64,000 nucleotides of DNA from Chrysoperla carnea (lineage: Eukaryota > Arthropoda > Insecta > Neuroptera > Chrysopidae). A program made the position numbers and the translations under genes. Of this stretch, positions 27,193 to 38,870 are shown piece by piece. The notes below the pieces were generated by a model that was given only the letters and a program-made list of their open reading frames with translations, made no database searches and was not told the DNA's origin. Position 1 is the stretch's first letter, and every line of letters starts with the position of its first letter. The DNA lies in assembly GCF_905475395.1 (NCBI RefSeq), contig NC_058337.1, positions 106,324,368 to 106,388,367 of the forward strand. Reading direction: 5' to 3'.

Positions 27193-27265
27193 GCCCGGCT
27201 AGCTCAGTCGGTAGAGCATGAGACTCTTAATCTCAGGGTCGTGGGTTCGAGCCCCACGTTGGGCG
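27193..27265 (+). tRNA. tRNA-Lys(CTT)
   Basis: A 73-nt intronless cloverleaf: acceptor GCCCGGC pairs with GTTGGGC (one G-T wobble), the D-loop is AGCTCAGTCGGTAGAGC, the anticodon loop is ACTCTTAAT with CTT, the T-arm is GTGGGTTCGAGCCCCAC, and the discriminator is G. It is essentially the standard animal tRNA-Lys(CTT). Internal A and B boxes are intact (B box GGTTCGAGCCC), so Pol III transcription is expected. A T-run (ATTATTTTTTC, near 27266) follows as terminator. Confidence 0.97.
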
Positions 27266-27520
27266 ATTATTTTTTCTCTCATTTCAGAAATGGAAAATAT
27301 TTTTAAAAAATCCATTTAAATAACCAAAATTTTTAAATAAAATAAATATTCAATAATTTTACAATAATCAAAATCTCAGTAATTACACAGGCGTCCGACC
27401 TTCACCAATACGAAACTCGCAGAATCCAGAAGCAATGTAAAACAGTACATTTAAAAAGTTAACATTATAAGGACATATAAGAATGTAGAAAGAAGGCACT
27501 TAAAACTTTGTTAAAATAGC

Positions 27521-27758
27521 ACAAGCTTTTATTGAACTTAAAAGTAGAAAATAATTTTGCAGGAGTCACTCATATACATGACTATTCGTAAAAGCTTGTG
27601 GCGCTCAATATAAAAATTGACTTGCAAGATTCCACCCGAGCAAACATAGTTACATACCTATATATTTTAAATTGAGCGCCTCAAGCTTTTACGAATTGTC
27701 ATGTTTGAGTGACCGACAAAATTATTTTCTACTTTTAAGTACAATAAAAGGATGTGCT
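27521..27758. repeat. Inverted repeat (arms about 88 bp)
   Basis: Left arm 27521-27611 (CACAAGCTTTTATTG ... AAAAGCTTGTGGCGCTCAAT) and right arm 27673-27758 (ATTGAGCGCCTCAAGCTTTT ... CAATAAAAGGATGTG) are reverse complements with scattered differences. The element sits between the two intact tRNA genes and abuts a family III repeat. Confidence 0.85.
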
Positions 27759-27975
27759 TTAAAAAGTTTTTTTTTTAATTTAAAACTTAAAAAGGCATGT
27801 ATATAAAATATGGTGGAAGCGATGGGAAAATGGAACAACGCCACTTACCTTACTATACATTGTCATCCAAACTAAACATGTATGCAAAATTTCAGCTCAA
27901 CCGGTTGACGAAAACGACTTCAAAATTGAGTTGCAATGTTCCACTCGAGCATTTATAGCAAGTTCAATAAAAATT
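27740..27975. mobile_element. Dispersed repeat family III, copy 1
   Basis: The order CTTTAAAAAGT, AATTTAAAACT, AAATATGGTGGAAGCGATG, then CAAACTAAAC, CAGCTCAACCGGTTGA and GTTGCAATGTTCCACTCGAG recurs at 46690-47070. No reading frame. Non-autonomous element of unknown class. Confidence 0.7.
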
Positions 27976-28751
27976 TGTAAAAATTTACTTTAATTCGTGA
28001 TTTTCCATTGAGATTCGATAGAAAAAATACTTTTTCCCTTATGTTCAAAAATTGTGGAAGTGGAATTGAAAATATTTTCCATCAAATTTTTCACTCCCCT
28101 ATTTGGTACCTACTTATTAAGTCCAAAAAATTGTTAGTCAACATTTAGGTATATTTCCATATAAATTATATTCAAAACCCGACGGATATTAAATACATAT
28201 TTTTAAACGAATATCTTGAAGATTGACATAAATTAAAAAAGGGTTCTAGTTTAAATTAAACAAATCGCTGATCTTTATTGAAAAAAATAAGGGTAAAATT
28301 TATTTTAAATAATAAAAAATTGTGCACTTAAAAATAAAAAACTATATAACTATTATTCAAGTACACTTCAATAAGTGCAAAAAGATGCAAAATAGTTGAT
28401 AATATTCATTTACAAGAGCCTATTTATAGTTTACCTTTTGTTCAAAGTTGAAGACAATACTTGAGAAAAAATTACAAAAAAAAGAAGGGTTAAATAATTC
28501 AAAAAGTTTGATTATAATATGCAAGGGAATATTAAGGACAAAGGATTTATAAATCTGAATACAATTTTTCATAAGACGATTAACATTCACAAAGTCAATT
28601 TTTAAATAGAATAAGTCCTTTTGATTTTATTTTTATAATCAGTTACATTTTCAAAAACTATTAAAAAATAATAATTTGATTTCTAAAATTTTTACTTTTG
28701 TTAATCCTTAAAAATTATTAATTTATTTTGAATTACATAAAAAAATTTATT

Positions 28752-28824
28752 CGCCCAACGTGGGGCTCGAACCCACGACCCTGAGATTAAGAGTCTCATG
28801 CTCTACCGACTGAGCTAGCCGGGC
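28752..28824 (-). tRNA. tRNA-Lys(CTT)
   Basis: The reverse complement is identical over all 73 nt to the gene at 27193. The cloverleaf and A and B boxes are intact. A T-rich stretch (AATAAATTTTTTTATG on the minus strand) follows the 3' end as likely Pol III terminator. The 5' flank on the minus strand (ACTGATTTCTATCA) matches the flank upstream of the pseudogene at 25213, tying all three copies to one local duplication history with an inversion. Confidence 0.97.
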
Positions 28825-31010
28825 TTATGTTAACATGCATAAATGATAGAAATCAGTGATGTTTAAATTTTTGGCAAAGAATCAAAAAATGTAAGCATTT
28901 ACGTTTTTAAGAACATAAATTAAATTCGTAGACAAAATATTCATTTCAGTATACTCTACATATCGTTAACGAGTAAAAAAAAAATAATATTCTCGCTAAA
29001 AGTTTAAACGGGAAACTGATAGTTTTTCTTGAAAATTGTAGATTTTTTAAAAAAATTTTAATTTAACCGTGTGTCTCCCATTTTTATTTGTACTTTTTAC
29101 ATAAAATTTTCCACACACTTTGAACATACTTTCAAGGGAAAATCGCCAATTCCTACCCAATTTTCTGGGTTTCTTTCTTATAATTTACCGATGTATATTT
29201 TATCATTGTGAACATTCTTCAGAAAAAACTGTTCGTGTATTCACATTGGTACACTGTAAAAAAGTAGTTCTTTCAAGAAAATATGTCCTTAACAAGGAAT
29301 TAAATAATTATTTTTTTGGATAAAAAAAAATTTTCAGCAATTATACAGGGTGACCATTTTAATATATAATGGATCCTAAACGGCAAGAGATAGAAAAACA
29401 CTTTAAATTAGAATTTTAATCCTCATAAAAAATCCAATATTTTGATCTAAGCCATTTTCTGAAAATCGCCAGCTTTCGGAAGAAATGTGACTTAAAAATA
29501 TGTCATTATTACATTTAATCGAAAGAAATATCGCTAATAACGGCTGTGTGCATGTCTTTGACCTACAACTTTCGATAAACTTTAAGCGTATTTTCTTTAG
29601 ATTAATTGCAACAATAATGACATGCTTTATGTCGCATTTCCTCGTTAGTTTTTTTATGACGATCAACATTCTACTGATATTCTACCTCTTACCGTTTAGA
29701 ATCTAAAATGGCTATTAAAACAACCCCAAGAACTAGGTTCAATCTAATGATAGAACATGATATCCCCCATCAAACTCCACAATTTTTGTTTAAGTTGTTT
29801 TTTTATAGGTTAACTACAAGACGAGCAATTAGGCATTATAGATCAAATGGCCCACCCTGTATACACTTATTTTCACACAACAGTAGATATATTCGAAATT
29901 CTAAACTTTACTGTCAGAAATTCTTATAAGAAAATTTCTAATCATGCTTTAGACGTCTGTAGAAATTGTTTGATAAGAAAAACTGATAATTTTCGGACTA
30001 AGATAATCGAAAGACTAAGTAAGCTATAAATATCGAAAATTTTTCTATTATTGACCACCTAATTTCCTTGGAAATTAGAAACCATAATTGCTAATATTCT
30101 TGTAAACACATTTTCTTGATAGGTAATTAAGAGCTACAACGTTTTTCCTATGAAAATCTATTAAAAATTATCAATGTAGTTTATTGTTTTTGTTCAACAG
30201 CAATTGTTTGTTAATCTGGAAATAACATTTTCCAGATTAAATAAACAAATGTGACAGAAATATCGTTCCAGAGAAAATCCATATAAATGTTAAATAAATA
30301 AAATAATTTCAATCCTATTTCGATGACAGAAACACTCAAGGCTACAGTTGGTATTTTTTTCAATTAAAATGTGTTTACATCTTATTATTTTCTTATATTA
30401 TTAAAATTTAATTTTAAACCCACACAAAAATTTTCATATTTACGCAGATAATATAATTATTGATTATCCCTTATCATATAAATAGTAAGTAAAGAAAGTA
30501 GAAAATAAGAAATTTTTGAAATACTCAAGAGTATATTTTTACTTCTATAAAGGAAGATTTAATTCCGAAAAGGTCGTTGTTGATTCCATTTTGATTCCTT
30601 TTTGACTAATTCCGGACTGATGTGAAAATGTGAAAAAATTGAAATGATTTTTTTCGTGAAAACATAATATCTCGCATATAAATTTGAAAGAAAAACTTAA
30701 CGAGTTGCATTTGATAAAAAACAGTACATCTTCTCTTCATAAAAGATTTAGTTAAAAATGTATTTGTGAATGAAATTTAGTCCCTTATACTTTTTTGTGT
30801 AAAGTGAAATTTAATAAATAAACAAGATAATTGAATGGACAAAGGAAAATGATACTGGCGATAAATATAAAGCTATTAGTCATACAAAAATACCAACCAA
30901 ATTGTTTAATTCTTAAATACTCAGCCAAGTCCTCTACAGTCACGCGGTTCAATTTAATCTATCTTTATTGTTAAGAAAAAAAACACTAATGAGAATTATT
31001 CCAGTATCCA
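28825..31010. other. AT-rich intergenic DNA
   Basis: Contains the MITE-like element at 29341-29864 and a small stem-loop at 30204-30250 (TTAATCTGGAAA facing TTTTCCAGATTAA). Nothing else recognisable. Confidence 0.5.
29341..29864. mobile_element. MITE-like element with CAGGGTG terminal inverted repeats
   Basis: Left end TATACAGGGTGACCATTT (29342-29359) and right end AAATGGCCCACCCTGTATA (29845-29863) are inverted with two mismatches. Both outer ends read TA-TACAGGGTG, compatible with TA target duplication as in Tc1/mariner-type elements. Subterminal inverted segments CTAAACGGCAAGAGATAGAA (from 29374) and TTCTACCTCTTACCGTTTAG (29680-29699) add a second nested symmetry. Short reading frames inside resemble no transposase. 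Isolated CACCCTGTAT ends near 12375, 35780 and 55612 may be remnants of relatives. Confidence 0.7.
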
Positions 31011-31429
31011 GGTGTACTCTGTGTATCATAGAAAATTACTCCTAGAGTTGTTTTTTCGAGACATGGATTATAAAATTGAGGCAACGGATTATGTTTGGTT
31101 GAAGTTTCCGGTAGTGAGAGCTCTCTGTAGCAATAATTCTATACTCTATATTAAAAATAAAGCTATAAAAAAGAACTTTCGAACGGTTCCCATAGGGAAA
31201 ATAACCATCGGGCTAATTTTGAATAAATCTGGTTGGAGATTTAGATCAAGATTGGAAATCTCGACTACCCTAGTTTTGTATTACATTTTCCAAGCCCGGA
31301 TATTTGTTTCATATAGTAGGACACAAATACAATGTACAAGAAAATGTGCAAAGTTAAAAGCCCTTGATCTCATTAAAATTCTCTCTACTACCTTAACAAT
31401 AAAAAATATAAATATGTATTAACAACAAA

Positions 31430-32050
31430 CTTGGTTCAATTTTCTTGGCCAAGAATTGGGGAAGGGTTAGCAAACCAAGACTTGTTTATTAGCCTTGGTA
31501 CAGATTTGGGTAAGAGTAGGCAAAGTAAGACTTTGTTTATTCAGCTTAACCTGGGGTTGGCAAACCAAAACACGAGCTAGGAATGCCCAACTAAGAATCG
31601 GCAAGTCAATGCTTGTATAACTTTGTTTGCATCGAGAAGTAGGACTCCCCCCGAGGTAGCAAAATTTAAGTTATTTATATCAGATTCTTGACCTGTAGTT
31701 TATAAAATTCATCAACTTCTCTTTACTACCTTACAAACGTCCTTCCTATTACACTAAAGATACTGATAAGCAAGACCAAGACCAAGACTGTATTTGACTA
31801 TCTATGTTTAACGAATTTAGTGTAATGGGCTTAACATCTTTGTTTTACTCATTGGACTTGGTCTTGCAAGTCTTGTTTGGTCTTGCATATGTGAAACAAC
31901 AAGATCAAAGTACAACATCAAATATGCTAAGCTGACGCAGTTAATTACAGCTAAGCCAAGACCAATCTGTGAGACACAGAGCAAAGCTCATGTGTGTAAA
32001 ATAAATACAACTAAATGAGCCTTGTTTTGGGCTTGGTGATCATCACTAAC
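31430..32050. repeat. Degenerate repeat region rich in CAAGAC/GTCTTG
   Basis: A roughly 60-bp unit containing TTAGCAAACCAAGACTTGTT recurs with changes between 31460 and 31580. Facing CAAGACCAAGACCAAGACTG (31772 on) and ACTTGGTCTTGCAAGTCTTG (31856 on) make an imperfect palindrome. No gene seen. The 136-codon frame just upstream (31012-31422) has no recognisable domain. Confidence 0.55.
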
Positions 32051-32631
32051 CAATGAATCTGTAGGTATTCCTGAAACGGTTTTAGTACATGTTTCAATCA
32101 CCTCAGCAGGGAAACCATGTTTGTTTGTTTGTTTTTTTTTATACTGATGATTGAAGAACGTACGCCCGTGTGTGTTTGTTTATTTACGTTTTTTTGTAGA
32201 CTAATTTCCCGCGTGTCATATGTATTTATTACTCACCAAAACGAGACACAAAAAACCAGAATAGAAGAGACATTCTTTTTAAAATGAAAAATACCATAAC
32301 AAAATATTTTACAATGAATGAATATTATAAAAGTAATGTTTGGACAAACATTTTATGTTTGTGGTACCCATCTTCTTCATTCTTATGAATGTACAAGCAC
32401 ACCACAGGAGGGCAACACTGTCGCATATCATATATAAGTAATAATAATAATAATATTATTATTATTGTGTGTAGAATATGTTGTGACACTTTGTTTAACA
32501 TAACCTCATTATTTGTTTTATTTATCCATTTGTCAATTGATGAGTATGCGATGGTTTTCATTTAATTAATTTCATTTACTTACATTAGATTATTATATAC
32601 TGGAGTAAATCTAAGCAAAAAAAGGCTGTTA

Positions 32632-34618
32632 TATGGATTAAAAGTTCGAGCAGCGAAACTTTGGGGTTTTTCTTTTCACATCAAAATAAGTATTTTTTGA
32701 AATTTTTTACTTTCCCGGAGTGGTGCAACATGTTTAAAAAACAAAATGGCGTCAAAAATGCAATTTTTTTCAGAAATTTTATCATTTTTATTTTATATTC
32801 GCAAAAGGAGACATCGGTGCATATCCAAATTTGGTAGGTTTGTAGTCCATCTTAAGAACTACTCCTCATAATTTTTTGGTGGGGTTCCGTCCCTTCCCCT
32901 TCCAGTTATATATATATGTATACATACATATGGTAAAACCGCTCATTTGACTGTAACTTGAAAAATATTTGATTGATTTTAATGAAACTAATATCAATAG
33001 TAGGTTTCATTACTTACAACTTTCGGTTAAAATTTTAGCGAAATCTGTTACCTAGTTCGGCCAAAATTTCCAATTTAGTAGATTGTTTAAAATGGCTGCC
33101 ATTTTATGCCATTTTGTCCTACGAGGTTAAATTTTTTTTTAAATTGTAGCATTTTTTATTATCTTTCGATTTTATAATAAGTGGCTTACCCGTAAAATGA
33201 CTCCTTGATCCATATTTTTGCGAAAAACGGAAAATTTAACACTTTCTGGAAATAATTGTTTGGGGGGGTGTATGGACTGGCTTTGGGGGGTGTTTTTTGC
33301 TTTGGCTTCAGAAAACTATTTTTAAAAGAGCTCTATATGGTTTGAAGCAAAATTTTTAAGTTTAGATCCCCGCGCTGTAAGGGGGAAGGGGTGTATGGAA
33401 TAAATGTATTTTAAAAGATTTTAAAAAGAGGTCAAAATAGTTTAAAATGCTAAAGTAACCCATCACTTTTGATGTTTTTTATTAATAAAGCCCTTTTTAT
33501 AACATCCACCCCTCCCCCTCCCGCTTTCATATTTTCTGCAAATTCAAAATTTTTATGACGTATAAAGGGGTTTTTGGGGTCGCTGATCTTGAATTTTTGG
33601 CCCAAATAAGTACACCCCCTTAAAATATTACCATTTTTTTGATAATCTAGTGCAAAATTCGAAATCAACGACCCCAAAAACCCCTTTATACGTCATAAAA
33701 ATTTTGAATTTGCAGAAAATATGAAAGCGGGAGGGGGAGGGGTGGATGTTATAAAAAGGGCTATATTAATAAAAACATCTAAAGTTTTGGGTTACTTTAG
33801 CATTTTAAACTATTTTGACCTCTTTTTAAAATCTTTTAAGATACATTTATTCCATACACCCCTTCCCCCTAACAGCGCGGGGGTTAAAACTTAAAAATTT
33901 TGCTTTAAACCATATAGACCTCTTTTAAAAATAGTTTTCTGAAGCCAAAGCAAAAAACACCCCCCAAAGCCAGTCCATACACCCCCCAAACAATTATTTC
34001 CAGAAAGTGTTAAATTTTCCGTTTTTCGCAAAAATATGGATCAAGGAGTCATTTTACGGGTAAGCCACTTATTATAAAATCGAAAGATAATAAAAAATGC
34101 TATAATTTAAAAAAAAATTTAACCTCGTAGGACAAAATGGCATAAAATGGCAGCCATTTTAAACAATCTACTAAATTGGAAATTTTGGCCGAACTAGGTA
34201 ACAGATTTCGCTAAAATTTTAACCGAAAGTTGTAAGTAATGAAACCTACTATTGATATTAGTTTCATTAAAATCAATCAAATATTTTTCAAGTTACAGTC
34301 AAATGAGCGGTTTTACCATATGTATGTATACATATATATATATAACTGGGAGGGGAAGGGACGAAACCCCACCAAAAAATTATGAGGAGTAGTTCTTAAC
34401 ATGGACTACAAACCTACCAAATTTGGATATGCACCGATGTCTCCTTTTGCGAATATAAAATAAAAATGATAAAATTTCTGAAAAAAATTGCATTTTTGAC
34501 GCCATTTTGTTTTTTAAACATGTTGCACCACTCCGGGAAAGTAAAAAATTTCAAAAAATACTTATTTTGATGTGAAAAGAAAAACCCCAAAGTTTCGCTG
34601 CTCGAACTTTTAATCCAT
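32632..34618. repeat. Giant palindrome (two about 967-bp arms, 54-bp spacer)
   Basis: Left arm 32632-33598 and right arm 33653-34618 are reverse complements. In the outer 320 bp I count about four differences, so identity is near 98-99%. Weaker symmetry extends to about 32590 and 34650 (TGGAGTAAATCTAAGC versus its counterpart GCGTAATTTCACTCTA), which may be the true termini. The arms hold runs of G/C (for example GTTTGGGGGGGTGTATGG near 33260) and no protein I recognise. No transposase or target duplication seen. It is either a foldback element or a de novo inverted duplication. Transcription through it would yield a perfect kilobase-scale hairpin RNA. Confidence 0.93.
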
Positions 34619-34649
34619 ACACAAGGCGTAATTTCACTCTACTAATATT

Positions 34650-37600
34650 ACACCAAACGAAAACAGGAAGGAAAGGATATATTTATATTTATTTTACTTT
34701 TATTAAATTAGGTTTATTTTTGTATATGAAAACTTGGAAACGTTTGTTGTACTTGGAATTACAAAGCTGAACACAAATGTATACTAATTCGGCTGATAAT
34801 AATACATATACAATAGGTCTGAGCTTTATTCCAACAATTAATTGGTTTTTAAGTTGGTTAGATTTAAAACGAATGTACTTTACGGTGATACTAGACGTTC
34901 ACACTAAGTTGAAAAAGTTTTTGTTTCACCGACTCTCTCCCGTGATCTCATTTAGGCTTTTAAAAAGTTCCTTAAATTTTTAGCATAACCTTCAGCTTGA
35001 CTCCTCTTCAAATTCCATGAATAGTACCAACCTGACCGCATCGTTAAATAGTTCCCTCAATATTTTTGTTTTTAATTTTCTTTGAAACTTCTCCATCCTC
35101 TCACATGACTCTCTAAGGAAATAATAAGTCTTCATTAAAATGATACCAGCTTCGGAAGCCTTGTACTATTATTTCGAAAAAGGACGATTCTAGCTTCCAC
35201 CGTCAGCCAAAGAAGAAGCCATTCTTCTAATATTGAGCGAAAACAGCTTCCTAAGTATTGACATTCATACCACGATACAAACCAGAACAGGTATTTTTTC
35301 TACAGATTATCCGGACGTCAAAATTAATAATTACATCCTTCTTTAACAATAAATAATTGTATGAAAAACAAAAGTCTGGAAAATGTCTGAGTGAATAATT
35401 AAAATAAGCTTCATCATCAATACCTACTTACTATACTATTCCATTTTTATATTATTTTAAATTAATGAGTATATTAATATAATTTAAAAAACATAATTTT
35501 TTATTATAAGATTAATTTTATTTGAAATAAAAGTATATAAAGTAGTAGTTGTAGTAGTCTTACATACATTTTTTTAAAAATTACCGCCACTTTTTATTAT
35601 ATTATCTATCATTATTATTAAAAGAAATAACTATAGATATTATCTATTATTACATTTAATTAGTTTTTAAGGTTATGTTTATGTGATTCATTCATGAAAT
35701 ATGGCGGCATTTATTATAAAATATGATATGTAATAATCTTTTATAAAGTTATTTTTATCAAATATCAAATATGTTTATACAGGGTGTATGGAGACTTCGT
35801 TTTTGAGTTGTTATTTAATGTTCCAAGCCAAATTTTTATCTGTTAATGCTTCTGTCAATCTGTTAATGCTACTGTCAAAACATTGTAAAGCGCAAGGACA
35901 CCTGTTTTTCGCACAATTGAGATTCAGTTGCGGTTGATAATAGAAAATAATTTATTAAAGAAACAACTTTCAAATATTAGAAATGTTGGTCATGTCTTGG
36001 AAATTCCCAAAACTTTTCAATATTTAAAGTAAAGTAAAGAATGTTAGTCTATTTTGTTTCCTTTGGTCGTTTTGCAGTTGAGAGTTCGAATTAAATTTTT
36101 TTTCTCTGCATTTGTCTAAGTATTTTTAGATCATTCTGTATAAAGATATAATTTTATAGTTTTCTAAGTATAATATCTTAAAGAAATTTTTTAATAATTA
36201 TTTACCCAATGTTATTGCTGCTACTTGTTTTTGAAAATATTTTCGTTTTGTTGGAGAGAGTAGACTTAAACATAAGAAAAATTTTTAAGGATTTTTAAAA
36301 TTTTTAAGTTTTACCGGCTAACTATTTGACTTGACAAATTATAGTATCATGAGAGAGCCCCTGGTGTAAGAGTTTTGATCGTAAAATAAAGCAAAAGTTT
36401 AATGGCGATACCAGCAGTCTATATCATAGAATAAGGGTTAAATTGTGGTCATAGTGCTGCATTTACCCATTTAATGTCCTCATTTCTAATTTCACCATCT
36501 CAAAAGTAATATAGCACCATTCATTTTTTAATGGCCAGCAGAAAAGAAGAAAAGACTAACAGAACCATTATGTTATGGTGGATTATTTCAGAATTTCATT
36601 CTTACAAGTAGTGTAATTTCGGTTTTTAAATGTCTTTTTTCGAAATTCTGAAAGTGCCAAAAGTAAGATTACATTTTTGATTTCCTTGGTGTATTGTATT
36701 TATTATTTTTTTACTTACAGCCATTACTCCTCTCTGGTTTATTTTAGAGAATCGTTTCTATAGTATCCATGAAAGTAAAAAGAAAGATATTTATTTGACA
36801 ATACTGTTCTGTTTACGTTTAAGGTATGCTTTTTGAGGTGTCAACCAGAAAGGCATAAAACCTACATTGTTTTAAAATATGCTGTCGCCGACGGCTCTTT
36901 AAGAAGCCTATTGCTTGCAAGAGCACATCCTTGGAAATTTTTGGAAAGAGCACATCCTTGGAAATGGGCTTAGAAAGTTTTTGTTGAATCCTGTGAAAAA
37001 GTAAAGAAACGTCCGGAAGACTTCGTTATTAAAAAAAAATCTCCGAGGAATGTTTCTAGGACGAACACAATACCCGGAAAGTAACTCATGCATTTAACTC
37101 AATGTTCTAGCGTTCATGTAAGATTCGGAAACGTCTATGAACCACATAAAGATAAAATATTTTTTGGATCCGATTACAAGTTAGAAATAACAAAATGTGA
37201 TATTCCTGTTTTTATTTTTGTCTTCTTTTATGTATAGAGAGATAACAAGAGCAACGCAAACTCACCACGACTCAAATGTTGTGGATTGACAAGCAGACAG
37301 GCAGACATACAAATGGAAAGACGGACAGACAAAGAAACAGACAAAAATATTAACAGAAGTAAAGTAACCTACACATACATATATTTAATATATATGTATA
37401 TAAAAAGTAAGTAGTATGAACAGCATGTGATCTCTGTCTAATGGTGAGTAATGACTGTAATTGAGACGGGAAATTGATTATAGGCCATATACGAATTTAA
37501 TGTAATATGTTTTGTTTTGTATTGTATACTATGTTGTGTATGTAATGCCATTATTATTTTTCATATATTATTTTAGTTGTATTGTTTTCTCGATTAGACT

Positions 37601-38140
37601 GGGATAAATCGGTGCAGGCAGAGAGTGAGTAGAATTTAATAAGAAACTGAAATTTTTAATTCTTCATTCATTGTATTAACTTGTTTTCTGCCTGCTTTGT
37701 AGAAATTCTGCAATAAAAATTTTCAGCGTGTTCTGATTCAATAACAGCTTCGGAATTTTGTTCCTAACTTTGATTCTGAAGACGATTCAAAATTGAAAAA
37801 CAAAAGTATGACAAATAGCTTCAGCTACAGTTTCAAAGAAGAGACAAAATCAAAAAGTTGAATCTGTATTATCACACTTACCTTTATCCCCTAGAAAAGC
37901 CAAGTAAAAAGATTCATAAAATTTTCACTTTATTACGGGCTCGTGTAAACGCAAGATTTTGTTTAACACAATAGATTAGACAGTAAATTTTTATTTTAAT
38001 AAACGTAAATTTTAATAAACCAAATCATTTAAATTTTTCATCATAAATTTAGAGGAATATACTTAATTTTCAATAAATTTAAAAAAAATTCAATACATAC
38101 TTTTATGAGTTTAATATAACAAACAAATAAAAATTTAAAG
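34650..38140. other. AT-rich intergenic region
   Basis: No gene recognised. It includes a one-sided TATACAGGGTGTATGG end at 35775 similar to the MITE termini, a 27-bp direct duplication (GAGCACATCCTTGGAAAT at 36920 and 36947), and short AT microsatellites. Confidence 0.5.
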
Positions 38141-38149
38141 ACACTCCCG

Positions 38150-38870
38150 GCACAAAATCAAGGCTGATCGATTCGTCTGTGGCATCGTGGCTCCTAAACG
38201 GATGATCCGATTTTGATTTTTTTGTTTGTTTTTGTTTGAAGATAATTTGATCGACAGTGTTCTTTATGTTTTAAGAAAATCTACTAAGCCGTATGTAGAT
38301 CATCACATCTTTTATAATTGTTATCTGATACGGAACCCTAAACTTGCACTTGAAACATAACTAAGAACATTCTCAATCAAATTACCTTAAAAAAAATCAA
38401 AATTGGTTCATCCGTTTAAGAGCTACGATACCAAGGACAGGCACAGAGATGAACAGACACACAGACACGTGAAAGTTACAACACCCCTCTTTTTAGTCGG
38501 GAAGTAGACAAAATATAAAAAAAATAATTTATTTTGATTCTCGATAGAACTAAATGTCCGTTGCCTGACAGCCGAACAACATACCTTCTGATTTTTCGAG
38601 CAAAAATGACTTTTTCATTTTTTGTTCAATTTATCATCTCATTTGAGTACCATTCTCAATAAATTTATTCAACAAATTTAAGTCGAGGCACACAACTTTT
38701 TCACATTTCTATTATTAGTCTTTCAATTTCCATGTGACAAACATTCTTCAAACAAGACAGTTTTTTAAAAATGGTGGGAGCGCCAATAAAAGAACTTTAC
38801 ATAGTAAGAATGGATATGTTACATAACTTAATTGCGCCTCCACCATTTTTACATGTATATCAATTTGTTT
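38150..38870. mobile_element. Dispersed repeat family I, copy 2
   Basis: Inverted counterpart of 5131-5790. It starts with GTCTGTGGCATCGTGGCTCC, has the facing GTTCATCCGTTTAAGAGCTA, the CAGACACACAGACACG stretch, TTTTTAGTCGGG, CAAACATTCTTCAAACAAG, ACATAGTAAGAATGGATATG and the terminal GCGCCTCCACCATTTTTACA. The two copies are diverged, so this is an old family. No coding capacity. Confidence 0.75.

Noticed and set aside
31012..31422. 136-codon reading frame, the longest outside opa and the Spt5 fragment
   Set aside because: I found no motif, and it borders a degenerate repeat region. Kept only as a note, since a taxon-restricted gene cannot be excluded by eye.
33450..33677. 75-codon minus-strand frame in the giant palindrome
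   Set aside because: It spans the arm/spacer boundary and has no recognisable product.
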